Assembly (NCBI RefSeq): GCF_015714715.1
Contig: NZ_WAHS01000002.1
Location: 868,001-932,000, forward strand
Direction: 5' to 3'
Length of the DNA stretch: 64,000 nucleotides
DNA from: Aestuariivirga litoralis
GTDB taxonomy: Bacteria; Pseudomonadota; Alphaproteobacteria; Rhizobiales; Aestuariivirgaceae
The notes beneath the pieces were generated by a model, which had not been told where the DNA came from, did no database searches, and saw nothing but the letters and a program-made list of their open reading frames with translations. Of the stretch, positions 1 to 9,492 are shown in pieces (position 1 is the stretch's first letter; every line of letters begins with the position of its first letter). The position numbers and the translations under genes are program-made.

Positions 1-958
1 CGTTGCGCAATATGCGCTTCTCGCGGTGGCCTGCAGCCGCGCTGGCATGCCGCTCACGCCGCGTCTGCCGCGCCTCACGCCGGATGTGAAACTGGTGATC
101 AAGCGCTCGGTGCCCGGCATTATTTCCGGCGGCATCATGCAGATCAATCTGGTGATCGGCACCATGATCGCCACCAGCATTCCATCTGCTGTGGCCTATC
201 TTTATTACGCTGACCGCCTGTATCAATTGCCGCTGGGCGTCATCGGCGTGGCGATCGGTGTGGTGCTGCTGCCCACACTGTCGCGCAAGCTGCGCGCCGG
301 TGATGAATGGGGCGCACTCGATGCCTCCAATCGCGCCATAGAATTTTCGCTGTTCCTCACGCTGCCCGCCGCTGCCGCCTTGATGGTAATCGGTGCGCCC
401 ATCCTGCACACGGTATTTGAACATGGCGCCTTTCATGCGGGCGATACACTGGCCGTAGCACCCGCCGTGGCCGCCTATGCCGCAGGCCTCCCGGCCTATT
501 CACTCACTAAAGTTTTCCAGCCCGGCTTCTACGCGCGCGAAGACACCCGCACGCCAATGAACTTCGCGATTGTCTCGGTCGTGGTCAATATCGTGCTCAG
601 CCTCGCCCTGTCGCGCTTCATGGGCCATGTCGGCATTGCGCTCGCCGCCACCATCGCCGCCTGGATCAATGCCGGGCAGCTCTATTTCCGCCTGCGCAAA
701 TTGGGCCATTTCACTTTCGACCGTTCCGCCCGTTTCCGCCTGTCGCGCATGATCCTCTCCACCTGCATCATGGCCGCGGCTTTGTTTGACGTCGGCCTGT
801 TAATGGATGGCGCCTTTGATCCGGGTGCCCACATCCTGCGCGCCATCATCGGCCTTGCCCTGCTGGTGGCCGCCGGAATCATCAGCTATTTCGGCGCCTC
901 ACAACTGACTGGAGCTTGGCGCCTATCTGAGCTAAGGGGCGCGCTGAGAAGAAGTTAG
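1..958 (+). CDS. murJ: MurJ lipid II flippase, C-terminal part (gene enters from left edge)
   Basis: The reading frame is open from base 2, so the start lies outside the window; about 318 codons remain. MurJ (MviN, MOP superfamily) flips the peptidoglycan precursor lipid II across the inner membrane. Visible are successive hydrophobic segments and the family-typical stretches around VAYLYYADRLYQLPLG and LPTLSRKL, followed by the PAYSLTKVFQPGFYAREDT region. An in-frame GTG at 26 is internal, because homology-like sequence (VAQYALLAVA) continues upstream of it. trpS follows 10 bp downstream, an arrangement common in alphaproteobacteria. Truncation is due to the window edge, not to a broken gene. 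Confidence 0.93.
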   Translation, partial: VAQYALLAVACSRAGMPLTPRLPRLTPDVKLVIKRSVPGIISGGIMQINLVIGTMIATSIPSAVAYLYYADRLYQLPLGVIGVAIGVVLLPTLSRKLRAGDEWGALDASNRAIEFSLFLTLPAAAALMVIGAPILHTVFEHGAFHAGDTLAVAPAVAAYAAGLPAYSLTKVFQPGFYAREDTRTPMNFAIVSVVVNIVLSLALSRFMGHVGIALAATIAAWINAGQLYFRLRKLGHFTFDRSARFRLSRMILSTCIMAAALFDVGLLMDGAFDPGAHILRAIIGLALLVAAGIISYFGASQLTGAWRLSELRGALRRS

Positions 959-968
959 AGAATAGATC

Positions 969-1985
969 ATGACCGCTTTCAAGCAACGCGTGCTGTCCGG
1001 CATGCAGCCCACCGGCAATCTCCACCTCGGCAATTATCTGGGCGCCATGGTGAACTGGGTGAAGATGCAGGAAACCCATGAGACGCTGTATTGCGTGGTG
1101 GATCTGCACGCCATTACGCAAGCCACGTCTGTCTGGGGCGGCCCGGCCACCTTGCGCAAATCCACCCTCGAAGTGGCCGCCGCCTACATCGCTGCCGGAA
1201 TTGATCCCAATCGTTCCATTCTGTTCAACCAGTCACGCGTGCATCAGCACGCTGAGCTGGCCTGGATCTTCAATTGCGTGGCCCGCCTCGGCTGGCTGAA
1301 CCGCATGACCCAGTTCAAGGAAAAGGCCGGCAAGGACCGCGAGAACGCTTCAGTTGGCTTGTATGATTATCCGGTGCTGATGGCCGCCGACATTCTGATC
1401 TATCACGCCACCCATGTGCCGGTGGGCGACGACCAGAAGCAGCATCTGGAACTGTGCCGCGACATTGCGATCAAGTTCAACAATGATTTCAGTGTGGAAT
1501 TCTTCCCGATCACCGAGCCTGTCATCATGGGTACGGCTACGCGCGTGATGAGCCTGCGTGACGGCACCAAGAAAATGTCGAAGTCAGACCCGTCTGATCT
1601 GTCGCGCATCAACTTGACCGACAGCGCCGACGACATCGCCAAGAAAATCCGCAAGGCCAAGACTGATGCCGATGGTTTGCCGGCCGAAGCCGAAGGCCTC
1701 AAGGGCCGCGCCGAAGCTGAAAACCTGGTGGGTATCTATGCGGCCCTTTCGGATGTGACCGTGGCCGATGTGCTGAAGCAATTCGGCGGCGGGCAATTCT
1801 CCGCCTTGAAGAACGCGCTGGCTGATCTGGCCGTGGCCAAGCTCGCCCCCATCAATGACAAGATGGTGCGCCTGCTGGCCGACCCCGGCTATGTCGAAGG
1901 CGTGCTGGTCGATGGTGCCGCCCGGGCTGCTGTGATCGCCGAACCGATCATGGCCGAAACCAAGAAGATCATGGGTTTCGTCTAG
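969..1985 (+). CDS. trpS: Tryptophanyl-tRNA synthetase
   Basis: A 338-residue class I aminoacyl-tRNA synthetase that charges tRNA-Trp with tryptophan in the cytoplasm. The N-terminus [13 protein letters not shown] carries the HIGH-type motif at residues 16-22, and the KMSKS motif is at residues 202-206. Length is normal for bacterial TrpRS. The ATG at 969 is the only reasonable start; the ribosome site in front of it (gagaat) is weak, as expected for a gene that follows murJ by only 10 bp and is probably co-transcribed with it. The next gene, nfuA, is 72 bp downstream. Confidence 0.97.
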   Translation: MTAFKQRVLSGMQPTGNLHLGNYLGAMVNWVKMQETHETLYCVVDLHAITQATSVWGGPATLRKSTLEVAAAYIAAGIDPNRSILFNQSRVHQHAELAWIFNCVARLGWLNRMTQFKEKAGKDRENASVGLYDYPVLMAADILIYHATHVPVGDDQKQHLELCRDIAIKFNNDFSVEFFPITEPVIMGTATRVMSLRDGTKKMSKSDPSDLSRINLTDSADDIAKKIRKAKTDADGLPAEAEGLKGRAEAENLVGIYAALSDVTVADVLKQFGGGQFSALKNALADLAVAKLAPINDKMVRLLADPGYVEGVLVDGAARAAVIAEPIMAETKKIMGFV

Positions 1986-2057
1986 GCGCTGGCTGCCCCG
2001 GCGGCAGCGCATGGATCGGGCCTTTAATTCCCGAGCAAAACGCTCTATATCGGGTCC

Positions 2058-2621
2058 ATGTTCATTCAAACCGAAGCCACGCCGAACCCGGCGACCCTGA
2101 AATTCATTCCCGGCAAGCCCGTTCTTCCGGGCTCGACGCGCGAATATCGCAAGGCCGCCGATGCCCTGGAAAGCCCGCTGGCTGAAAAGCTGTTTGGCAT
2201 CAATGGTGTATCTGGTGTGTTCCTGGGCCATGACTTTGTCACGGTGACCAAGGGCGCAGGCGACTGGCAGCACCTGAAGCCGGCCATCCTCGGCACTATC
2301 ATGGACCATTATTTGTCGGATGCCCCCATGCTGGCCGGCGAAGCAGCCCTGGTCGAACAGGCCGGCGGCGAAGAATTTTTTGCTGACGAGCATTCTGATT
2401 TGGTCAAGACGATCAAGGAGTTGCTCGACAGCCGCGTGCGCCCCGCCGTGGCTCAGGATGGTGGCGACATCACCTTCAAGGGTTTCAAGGAAGGCATCGT
2501 CTACCTGAACATGAAGGGTTCCTGCTCCGGCTGCCCGTCATCGACGGCCACTTTGAAGCACGGCATCGAAAACCTGCTGCGCCACTTCGTCCCTGAAGTC
2601 AGCGAAGTCCGCCCGGTTTAA
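2058..2621 (+). CDS. nfuA: NfuA-like iron-sulfur cluster carrier (NifU family)
   Basis: A 187-residue protein with an N-terminal Nfu domain (starting MFIQTEATPNPATLKFIPG) and a C-terminal NifU-type scaffold domain. The scaffold carries the cluster-binding CxxC, C156-S-G-C159. Proteins of this build carry 4Fe-4S clusters to client apoproteins. The gene lies after trpS on the same strand and is closed by a strong hairpin terminator, so murJ-trpS-nfuA may form one transcription unit. The start codon follows a weak ribosome site but matches the conserved family N-terminus. Confidence 0.93.
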   Translation: MFIQTEATPNPATLKFIPGKPVLPGSTREYRKAADALESPLAEKLFGINGVSGVFLGHDFVTVTKGAGDWQHLKPAILGTIMDHYLSDAPMLAGEAALVEQAGGEEFFADEHSDLVKTIKELLDSRVRPAVAQDGGDITFKGFKEGIVYLNMKGSCSGCPSSTATLKHGIENLLRHFVPEVSEVRPV

Positions 2622-2643
2622 ACTGGGTCAAATATGGAATGCG

Positions 2644-2668
2644 CGGCGGGCTTGGCCCGCCGTTTTTA
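2644..2668 (+). terminator. Rho-independent terminator of nfuA
   Basis: CGGCGGGC (2644-2651), a 3-base loop and GCCCGCCG (2655-2662) form a perfect 8-bp hairpin followed directly by TTTTTATTT on the plus strand. It ends the trpS-nfuA unit; there is no T-run on the minus side, so it does not terminate mutM. Confidence 0.88.
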
Positions 2669-3529
2669 TTTCTGGCATTTCGGGCAGTAAAACGTCGAGC
2701 GCCCCGACTGCACGATCCGTTTGATCACCCCATCCCCGCGCAAGCAATCCTCGCCCTCCCGGTCATAAACCTTGAAGCGCTGCTGATACTCGCCCTTCTC
2801 GCCATTTGTTCCCTGGAAATCCTGCAGCGTTGATCCGCCCGCCAGAATGGCTTCATTCAGAATATCGCGGATATGCCGCACCAACTCTTCCAGCTTGTCA
2901 CGCTTCACAGTTCCCGCCTTGCGCGTCGGTGAAATCTGCGCCCGCCACAACGCCTCGCAAACATAGATATTGCCCAGCCCGGCAATGATGCCCTGATCCA
3001 GCAAGGCCGCTTTCATCGGCGCGGCCTTGCCCTTGAAGCGCGTAGTCAGATAATCGGCTGAAAGCCCATTGCCCAGCGGCTCAACGCCCAGCTCATCCAG
3101 CAGCTTGTGCTTTCCATCCGCAGGCACCAAATCCATCATCCCAAACCGGCGCGGGTCGGAATAAACCAGCCGCAATCCATCTTCGAGATGCAGCACCACA
3201 TGGTCATGCGGCCCATCTGCCTTTTCGCCCGCACCCGTCTCGAAATAGAATTGACCCAGATTATTGGCCCCCTCCGGCGCCAGCACGGTGAAGCGCCCGG
3301 TCATGCCGAGATGGATGAGCAGACTGGTGCCATGATCCAGCGCCACCAAGATGTACTTGGCCCGGCGCGAAAGACTCACCACCTTGGCCCCTTCCAGCGC
3401 CGCCGCGAACCCATCCGGAAACGCCCAGCGGAGATTGGCGCGCCGCGTCTCCACTTTGAGGATTTTGCGGCCGGTCAGAACGGGCTCCAGCCCGCGCTTC
3501 ACCGTTTCGACTTCTGGCAACTCCGGCAT
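2666..3529 (-). CDS. mutM: Formamidopyrimidine-DNA glycosylase (Fpg/MutM) with atypical zinc finger
   Basis: A 287-residue DNA repair enzyme that removes oxidised purines such as 8-oxoguanine and nicks the abasic site. The start at 3529 gives the obligatory N-terminus M-P-E-L-P-E, where Pro2 is the Schiff-base nucleophile and Glu3 is catalytic; a longer frame to 3565 would bury Pro2 and is rejected. The C-terminal zinc finger ends [10 protein letters not shown]. Its first half reads E-D-C-L-R-G-D-G, so the second of the usual four cysteines appears to be Gly. Divergent from ubiE, with 70 bp between the two starts. Confidence 0.95.
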   Translation of the reverse strand: MPELPEVETVKRGLEPVLTGRKILKVETRRANLRWAFPDGFAAALEGAKVVSLSRRAKYILVALDHGTSLLIHLGMTGRFTVLAPEGANNLGQFYFETGAGEKADGPHDHVVLHLEDGLRLVYSDPRRFGMMDLVPADGKHKLLDELGVEPLGNGLSADYLTTRFKGKAAPMKAALLDQGIIAGLGNIYVCEALWRAQISPTRKAGTVKRDKLEELVRHIRDILNEAILAGGSTLQDFQGTNGEKGEYQQRFKVYDREGEDCLRGDGVIKRIVQSGRSTFYCPKCQK

Positions 3530-3599
3530 GGTTAACCCTGTAATGACGTGCGGCTTTCCCGGCATGGCAACCGGGCGTGTGATGCACTATCTTAGGCCC

Positions 3600-4358
3600 A
3601 TGAGCGATGCGCCACATAACGTTTCCTTCGGCTTCAAGACAGTGGCGGAAGACGACCGCCAGGGCTTGGTGAATGATGTCTTCTCCAAGGCGGCGGCTGA
3701 TTATGACAAGATGAATGATCTGATGTCCTCCGGCCTGCACCGGCTGTGGAAGGACGACATGATCACCATGCTCAACCCACCAAAGAATGCGCCGTTCAAC
3801 ACGCTCGACGTGGCAGGCGGCACGGGAGACATTGCATTTCGTATTCTCGATGCTGGCGGCCCGCAGACCCGTGTGACCATCGCGGATATTTCGCCTCACA
3901 TGGTGGGCGAGGGCAAGAAGCGCGGCGAGAAGGAAGGTCGGCTGGACCGCTGCACCTTCACAGTAGGTAATGCCGAGGAACTGGCCTTCGAAGATAATAC
4001 ATTCGATGCCTATACGATCGCGTTCGGCATCCGCAATGTCACCCATATTGACAAGGCGCTGAAGGAAGCCCACCGCGTGCTGAAGCCGGGCGGGCGTTTC
4101 CTCTGCCTCGAATTCTCGCATATGAGTTTTGACCTCGCGCAGAAGATTTATGATGCCTATTCCTTCACCGTCGTTCCCGCTGTCGGCAAGGTAGTGACGG
4201 GTGATGGCCAGCCCTATCGCTATCTCGTGGAATCCATCCGCATGTTCCCCAAGGCAGACGCCTTTGAAGACATGATCCGCACTGCAGGCTTCGAACGCGT
4301 GTCACACCGCCTGCTGAATGGCGGCGTGGTCGCCATCCATTCTGGCTGGAAGATTTGA
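3600..4358 (+). CDS. ubiE: Ubiquinone/menaquinone biosynthesis C-methyltransferase UbiE
   Basis: A 252-residue SAM-dependent methyltransferase of quinone synthesis (2-polyprenyl-6-methoxybenzoquinol C-methylation). The SAM-binding motif I is [13 protein letters not shown]; the family stretches [19 protein letters not shown] and [11 protein letters not shown] are present, and the C-terminus is HSGWKI. The ATG at 3600 is chosen because [15 protein letters not shown] aligns with the family start; upstream in-frame codons would overlap the mutM start. Its stop shares one base with the ubiB start, so the two are translationally coupled. Confidence 0.95.
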   Translation: MSDAPHNVSFGFKTVAEDDRQGLVNDVFSKAAADYDKMNDLMSSGLHRLWKDDMITMLNPPKNAPFNTLDVAGGTGDIAFRILDAGGPQTRVTIADISPHMVGEGKKRGEKEGRLDRCTFTVGNAEELAFEDNTFDAYTIAFGIRNVTHIDKALKEAHRVLKPGGRFLCLEFSHMSFDLAQKIYDAYSFTVVPAVGKVVTGDGQPYRYLVESIRMFPKADAFEDMIRTAGFERVSHRLLNGGVVAIHSGWKI

Positions 4359-5890
4359 TGCCAAACCCGGTTACCAACGCCTTCCGTCTCGCGCATGCCG
4401 GTTTCGTGCTGGCGCGCTATGATGCGCTGTTGCCGCCCGATCAGCTGGCGCGCGCACCGTGGCTGGCACGCTTGGGGCTGAAACTCGCGCAGATCGGCGC
4501 ACAGAAAAATCCGCAAGGCGGCCAGCACAATCACCTCACACAAGCCCTTTCAAAACTCGGCCCCAGCTATATCAAGCTTGGCCAGTTCCTCGCCACGCGG
4601 CCTGATGTGATCGGTGCCAAGCGGGCGTTCGAATTGAAAGCCTTGCAGGACAAGCTGCCGCCTTTCCCGCAAGATGTAGCTGAGGCCGTGGTAGAAGAAG
4701 AATTGGGCAAGCCGGTAAAGGCGCTGTTCAAATTCTTCGGCCCGCCAGTGGCTGCGGCGTCCATCGCGCAAGTCCACAAAGCCACAACACTTGATGGCCG
4801 TGAAGTCGCTGTGAAAATTCTGCGCCCCGGTGTGGAGCGCCGCTTCGCCAATGATATTGAAAGCTTCGCCTTCGCCGCCCGCAATGCCGAACGCCTGAGC
4901 CGCGAAGGCCGCCGCCTGCGCCCGGTCGCTGCCGTGGCCATGCTGGAAGAATCCATGGTGCATGAGCTTGATCTGCGCATGGAAGCCGCCGCTCTTTCCG
5001 AGATGGCGCAGAATTCCAAGGAAGACCCAGGTTTCCGCGTGCCCGCCGTGATGTGGGACCTTAGCGCCAAGCGCGTGCTAGTCACCGAATGGATCGATGG
5101 CACGCCGATGGCTGATGTCGAAGCCCTGCGCCAACGCGGGCTTGATCTTCATGCGCTGGCCGACACAGTGATCCAAAGCTTCCTGCGCCATGCCATCCGC
5201 GATGGTTTCTTCCATGCCGATATGCATCAGGGCAATTTGTTTGTGGATGCGAAGGGCAATCTGGTAGCACTGGATTTCGGCATCACGGGGCGCCTGTCGG
5301 AAGGTGACCGGCTATTCCTCGCTGAAATTCTCTATGGTTTCATCACTCGCAATTACCGCCGTATCGCGCAGGTGCATTTTGATGCGGGCTATGTGCCGTC
5401 AACCGAGGATGTGGAAACCTTTGCGCAAGCCCTGCGCGCCATTGGCGAGCCGATCATGGGCCTGCCCGCCGATCAGATTTCCATGTCGCGGCTTTTGACG
5501 CAGCTGTTCGAAGTGACCGAGCAGTTCAACATGCAAACCCAGCCGCAGCTTCTGCTGCTGCAGAAAACCATGGTGGTCACCGAAGGCGTGGCACGCACAC
5601 TGAACCCTGATCTCAACATCTGGAAATCCGGTGAGCCGGTGGTGAAGCACTGGATCGAGCGCAAGCTGGGGCCGCTGGGCAAAGTGGAACAGGCCATCGG
5701 TACCACGCGCAGCCTGACTGGACTCGCACTGCGCGTGCCCAAGCTGATGCAGGAAGCGCATGAATTCCATGCCAAGCTGAATACGTTCGTGGAGGCGCAG
5801 AATCGCCCCGCCAATCCCTGGCCCACACGGCTGCTGGGCGTGTGTGCCCTGGCGCTGGTTGCCATCGCCCTCAAATTGGTGCTGAGGTGA
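4358..5890 (+). CDS. ubiB: UbiB, ABC1/ADCK-type atypical kinase for ubiquinone biosynthesis
   Basis: A 510-residue member of the ABC1/UbiB family, needed for aerobic ubiquinone production and membrane-associated. Seen: the KxGQ-type motif in KLGQFLATRPDVIG, the AAASIAQVHKA segment in place of a normal glycine loop, the catalytic-type FHADMHQGNLFV and the metal-binding LDFGITGRLS. A hydrophobic segment at the C-terminus (LLGVCALALVAIALKLVL) is the expected membrane anchor. ATG 4358 overlaps the ubiE stop (TGATG), which decides the start over the TTG at 4355. coaBC follows after 4 bp. Confidence 0.94.
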   Translation: MPNPVTNAFRLAHAGFVLARYDALLPPDQLARAPWLARLGLKLAQIGAQKNPQGGQHNHLTQALSKLGPSYIKLGQFLATRPDVIGAKRAFELKALQDKLPPFPQDVAEAVVEEELGKPVKALFKFFGPPVAAASIAQVHKATTLDGREVAVKILRPGVERRFANDIESFAFAARNAERLSREGRRLRPVAAVAMLEESMVHELDLRMEAAALSEMAQNSKEDPGFRVPAVMWDLSAKRVLVTEWIDGTPMADVEALRQRGLDLHALADTVIQSFLRHAIRDGFFHADMHQGNLFVDAKGNLVALDFGITGRLSEGDRLFLAEILYGFITRNYRRIAQVHFDAGYVPSTEDVETFAQALRAIGEPIMGLPADQISMSRLLTQLFEVTEQFNMQTQPQLLLLQKTMVVTEGVARTLNPDLNIWKSGEPVVKHWIERKLGPLGKVEQAIGTTRSLTGLALRVPKLMQEAHEFHAKLNTFVEAQNRPANPWPTRLLGVCALALVAIALKLVLR

Positions 5891-5894
5891 GGAC

Positions 5895-7085
5895 ATGAGT
5901 AAGTCAGTCCTCCTCATCATCGGCGGCGGCATCGCGGCATACAAAAGCCTCGAATTGATCCGTACACTGAAGAAAGTCGGCATTGGTACCCGCGTCATCA
6001 TGACCAAGGCTTCGGAGCATTTCGTCACCCCGCTTTCGGTCGCTTCGCTCTCCGGCGAAAAAGTATTCACCGATCTGTTCAGCCTCACCGATGAGACTGA
6101 GATGGGACATATCGAATTGTCGCGCTCCACCGATCTGGTGGTGGTTGCACCCGCCACGGCAGACTTGATGGCCAAGATGGCGCAGGGGCTAGCCAATGAT
6201 CTCGCTTCGACAGCTTTGTTGGCCACCGACAAGCCGGTGCTGCTCGCTCCCGCAATGAATGTGCGCATGTGGCACCACGCCGCCACCCAGCGCAATATCG
6301 AGACGCTCACCAAAGACGGCATTCACTTCGTCGGCCCAAATCCGGGTGAAATGGCCTGCGGTGAATTCGGTCTGGGGCGCATGGCGGAGCCTGCAGAAAT
6401 CGCCGCTGCCATCGAGAAGCTGCTCTATTCTGATGCCCGCCCGCTCTCGGGCAAGCATGTGCTGATCACCGCTGGCCCCACGCGCGAACCGATTGATCCG
6501 GTGCGCTTCATCTCCAATCATTCCTCAGGCAAGCAGGGCTACGCGTTGGCCGAACAGGCCGAACGCATGGGTGCGAAAGTTACACTCGTGTCCGGCCCCG
6601 TTTCGCTGCCCACCCCGCCCGGTGTGACCAAGGTCGATGTCGAAACCGCCGACCAGATGCTGGCCGCTTGCGAAGCGGTGCACGCGCCCGATCTCGTGAT
6701 CTGCGCCGCAGCCGTGGCCGATTGGAAAGTCGCCAACCCCGCCACCCAGAAGCTAAAGAAAAATGACAAGGCCGAAGCGCCTGCTTTGTCCTTCGCCGCC
6801 AATCCTGACATTCTCAAAACCTTGAGCAATCTGAAATCCGGCCGCGCCAAACTCGTTGTGGGCTTTGCTGCCGAAACCGTAAACGTCATCGCCAATGCGC
6901 AGGAAAAGCTGAAGCGCAAGGGCTGCGATCTCATCATCGCCAACAATGTGTCGGAAGGCGTGTTTGGCGCCGACAAGAATGCGGTTCATGTCATCTCCAA
7001 AGACGGCGTGGAAAACTGGCCGCAAGCCTCGAAAGTTGACGTAGCGCGCCGCATTCTGGAACTCTGCGCTGGGAGGCTGAAATGA
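5895..7085 (+). CDS. coaBC: Bifunctional phosphopantothenoylcysteine decarboxylase / phosphopantothenate-cysteine ligase
   Basis: A 396-residue fusion for two steps of coenzyme A synthesis. The N-terminal flavin-dependent CoaC half has [14 protein letters not shown], the PAMN motif in [10 protein letters not shown] and the catalytic Cys155 in [11 protein letters not shown]. The CoaB half starts near residue 190 with [18 protein letters not shown] and the [12 protein letters not shown] substrate/nucleotide loop, and carries the KLKK motif. GAGG precedes the ATG by a few bases. Its stop overlaps the dut start by 4 bp (ATGA). Confidence 0.96.
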   Translation: MSKSVLLIIGGGIAAYKSLELIRTLKKVGIGTRVIMTKASEHFVTPLSVASLSGEKVFTDLFSLTDETEMGHIELSRSTDLVVVAPATADLMAKMAQGLANDLASTALLATDKPVLLAPAMNVRMWHHAATQRNIETLTKDGIHFVGPNPGEMACGEFGLGRMAEPAEIAAAIEKLLYSDARPLSGKHVLITAGPTREPIDPVRFISNHSSGKQGYALAEQAERMGAKVTLVSGPVSLPTPPGVTKVDVETADQMLAACEAVHAPDLVICAAAVADWKVANPATQKLKKNDKAEAPALSFAANPDILKTLSNLKSGRAKLVVGFAAETVNVIANAQEKLKRKGCDLIIANNVSEGVFGADKNAVHVISKDGVENWPQASKVDVARRILELCAGRLK

Positions 7086-7522
7086 CCGACGTGAAAATCA
7101 TGTTGCTGCCCTATGCCAAGGGGCTCGAACTGCCTGCCTATGCCACGCCGGGTTCCGCCGGTCTCGATCTGCGCGCTGCCGAAGGTGCAGTGCTGCAGCC
7201 GGGCGCGCATCTCTTAATTCCCACTGGCGTCGCTATTGCTTTGCCTGCTGGCTTCGAAGGCCAGGTGCGCCCGCGCTCCGGCCTCGCGGTGAAGCATGGC
7301 GTCACGGTGCTGAATGCGCCGGGCACCATAGACAGTGACTACCGCGGCGAGATCAAGGTGCCGCTGATCAATCACAGTCACCAGAATTTCGTGATCGCGC
7401 GTGGTGATCGCATCGCGCAATTGGTTATCGCACCCGTGGTGCAGGTGACGCTCACGCAAGTGGCAGCGCTTGATGAAACCACGCGCGGCACTGGCGGCTT
7501 CGGATCTTCCGGCGCAAGCTGA
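7082..7522 (+). CDS. dut: dUTP diphosphatase (trimeric dUTPase)
   Basis: A 146-residue trimeric dUTPase converting dUTP to dUMP and pyrophosphate, which keeps uracil out of DNA and feeds dTMP synthesis. All signature motifs are visible: [16 protein letters not shown], the uracil-binding hairpin [25 protein letters not shown], and the C-terminal lid [10 protein letters not shown]. The ATG overlaps the coaBC stop (ATGA) and the stop overlaps the next gene (TGATG), so the run ubiE to the MoeB-like gene behaves as one coupled operon. Confidence 0.97.
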   Translation: MTDVKIMLLPYAKGLELPAYATPGSAGLDLRAAEGAVLQPGAHLLIPTGVAIALPAGFEGQVRPRSGLAVKHGVTVLNAPGTIDSDYRGEIKVPLINHSHQNFVIARGDRIAQLVIAPVVQVTLTQVAALDETTRGTGGFGSSGAS

Positions 7523-8343
7523 TGGCGCTCTCGGATGACGAGATCGAACGCTATGCCCGCCACATCGTGCTGGCTGATGTGGGTGGTCCCGGCCAGAACA
7601 AGCTGAAGGCATCAAAGGTTCTGGTCATCGGCGCAGGCGGCTTGGGCGCACCCGTGCTGCAATATCTCGCCGCAGCGGGCGTGGGCACCATCGGCATTGT
7701 CGATGATGACGTGGTCTCGCTCTCCAATTTGCAGCGCCAGACCATTCACAGCACGGACTTCATCGGCAAGCCGAAGGTCGATAGTGCCGCACATTTCATC
7801 GCCGCGCTCAATCCGCATGTGAAAGTCGAAAAGCACCAAACGCGCATCACGCCAGACAATGCAATGGCGCTGGTCTCGGCCTATGACGTGGTGGCCGATG
7901 CCTCGGATAATTTCGCCACGCGCTTTCTGGTGTCAGATGCGTGTTACTTCGCGGGCAAGCCCGTCGTCTCCGCCGCCGTGGGCCAGTTCGATGGCCAGAT
8001 TTCCACCTTCAAGCCTTACCTCAAGGATGAGAGCGGCACGCCTTTTCCCACCTATCGCTGCTTCATGGGCGATCTGCCGCCGCCAGGTCTCTTCCCGGCT
8101 TGCGAGGTGGAAGGAATCTTGGGTGCCTTGCCCGGCATTCTGGGCGCCATGCAGGCAATGGAAGCGATCAAGGAAGTGCTGCAGATCGGCACCAGTCTGG
8201 CCGGCCGCATCCTGCTCTATGACGCTTTGTCAGCGCGTTTTCTGGAAACCACGTTGGAGTGGAATCCGGACAATCCTTTGACCGGTCGCAACGCCACTAT
8301 TCACGGCATCAGGCCGGAGAACTATTCGCCGTCGTCAGCGTAG
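7522..8343 (+). CDS. MoeB/ThiF/HesA-family adenylyltransferase lacking most zinc cysteines
   Basis: A 273-residue E1-like enzyme. Such proteins adenylate the C-terminal Gly-Gly of sulfur-carrier proteins (MoaD, ThiS) in molybdopterin or thiamine synthesis. The nucleotide site GAGGLGAPVLQYLAAAGVG (about 37-55), NLQRQTIH and DASDNFATRF are intact. The structural zinc site normally made by two CxxC pairs is mostly gone: the first pair reads T-Y-R-C and the second region reads N-P-D-N-P-L-T-G. A strict MoeB assignment is therefore uncertain. It is the last gene of the coupled operon and its 3' end overlaps the convergent acyltransferase gene by 35 bp. Confidence 0.85.
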   Translation: MALSDDEIERYARHIVLADVGGPGQNKLKASKVLVIGAGGLGAPVLQYLAAAGVGTIGIVDDDVVSLSNLQRQTIHSTDFIGKPKVDSAAHFIAALNPHVKVEKHQTRITPDNAMALVSAYDVVADASDNFATRFLVSDACYFAGKPVVSAAVGQFDGQISTFKPYLKDESGTPFPTYRCFMGDLPPPGLFPACEVEGILGALPGILGAMQAMEAIKEVLQIGTSLAGRILLYDALSARFLETTLEWNPDNPLTGRNATIHGIRPENYSPSSA

Positions 8344-9403
8344 CTTTCCGCTCCAGTCGCGCTTTCAGGCTCTTGCGCAGTTCAGGCTCGCCCCAGCGCG
8401 TTACGATCCATGCAAGGAAAACCACAGACGCAAGCGCCACTGGCAGCAGCAGCTCAGGCGGAACCTGCGGCAGGCGGTGGGCCAGTTGAACCAGCCCACC
8501 GATCATCATGTTCTCATGCAGTAGATAAAGCGGATAGCTGATGAAGCCAATGAACACGAGCACGCGCGACTGACAGAACCGCGCAACGAGATCCACTTCG
8601 CGCGAGGCGAAGAACAACACGATCAGCACCAGAGCAAAATTGTAAAGCCGCCAGTCGAATACTTGCTGGCCGAACGTGGTGAAACACAGCAGCGAGGAAG
8701 CAATCAACATTAGCAGATTGTTGCGGCTGCGGTCCTGATCAAATCGGAAGGCGATGCAGCCGGCGACAAACCAGGCGAAATTATCGAGATGGAGCCGGAG
8801 AAGTAGCGCTCCAACCGAACCCAGATGGAACGGCAGGACTGGCGGCGCCCAGGTGAATGCGGCAGCAATCACGGATACGGCGGCGAGGCCCAGCAAGGCC
8901 ACGCGTTCCCCGAGCACAAAATAGGCCGTGCCAAAGGTGAAATAGAAAATCACTTCGAGATACAGGCTCCAGAACGCGCCTTCCAGCGGTGGCACTGGCA
9001 TGTGCAGCACCGCCTGCCAGAGTGCCGGCGCAATGAAGGTCAGGCCCGGCAACAGGCTCAAGGCTTGCGGCGCGCCCATCGGCCGGTCCGGCAGCAGCGA
9101 GGCAGTAGCGAAAATGATCAGCGAGCAGATCAGCATGGCCGGGAATAGGCGCAGCCAGCGCCGCTTGATAAAAGTGCCCAGCCCATCGCATTTGCGCAGG
9201 GTCATCAGGATGACATAGCCGGAAATCAGGAAGAACAGATTGACCCCCAGCCAGCCATAGGCAAACACCGGCAGGCCCGCATAGGCATCGTGGTAAGGCA
9301 CCAGGTCCGGCCAGCGGGCAAAGGCGTGAAAGCCGATCACAAACAGGATGGCGAGCCCGCGCAACCCGTCCAGACTTTCAATGCGTTGATGTGATGGCGT
9401 CAT
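8309..9403 (-). CDS. Membrane acyltransferase 3 family protein (OafA/YrhL-like)
   Basis: A 364-residue polytopic membrane protein of the acyltransferase 3 family, whose members O-acylate sugars of lipopolysaccharide, exopolysaccharide or Nod factors. The N-terminus has the family signature SLDGLRGLAILFVIGFHAF with the conserved His, followed by LFFLISGYVI and around ten hydrophobic segments. No C-terminal SGNH domain is present. It lies beside an O-antigen-ligase-like gene on the same strand (89 bp apart), which fits a role in decorating a surface polysaccharide; the acceptor cannot be read from sequence. Confidence 0.88.
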   Translation of the reverse strand: MTPSHQRIESLDGLRGLAILFVIGFHAFARWPDLVPYHDAYAGLPVFAYGWLGVNLFFLISGYVILMTLRKCDGLGTFIKRRWLRLFPAMLICSLIIFATASLLPDRPMGAPQALSLLPGLTFIAPALWQAVLHMPVPPLEGAFWSLYLEVIFYFTFGTAYFVLGERVALLGLAAVSVIAAAFTWAPPVLPFHLGSVGALLLRLHLDNFAWFVAGCIAFRFDQDRSRNNLLMLIASSLLCFTTFGQQVFDWRLYNFALVLIVLFFASREVDLVARFCQSRVLVFIGFISYPLYLLHENMMIGGLVQLAHRLPQVPPELLLPVALASVVFLAWIVTRWGEPELRKSLKARLERKATLTTANSSPA

Positions 9404-9492
9404 CAGAACCCCCGGAGCAAATGTCCAAGGATTTCAGATAAACGCTTTTGGTAAGCGCTTCGCTAAGCCTGACGGATAGGGTTTATTTTCGG

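Noticed and set aside
1584-2393. Minus-strand open frame spanning the end of trpS and start of nfuA
   Set aside because: Covers two real genes on the other strand and shows no family motif.
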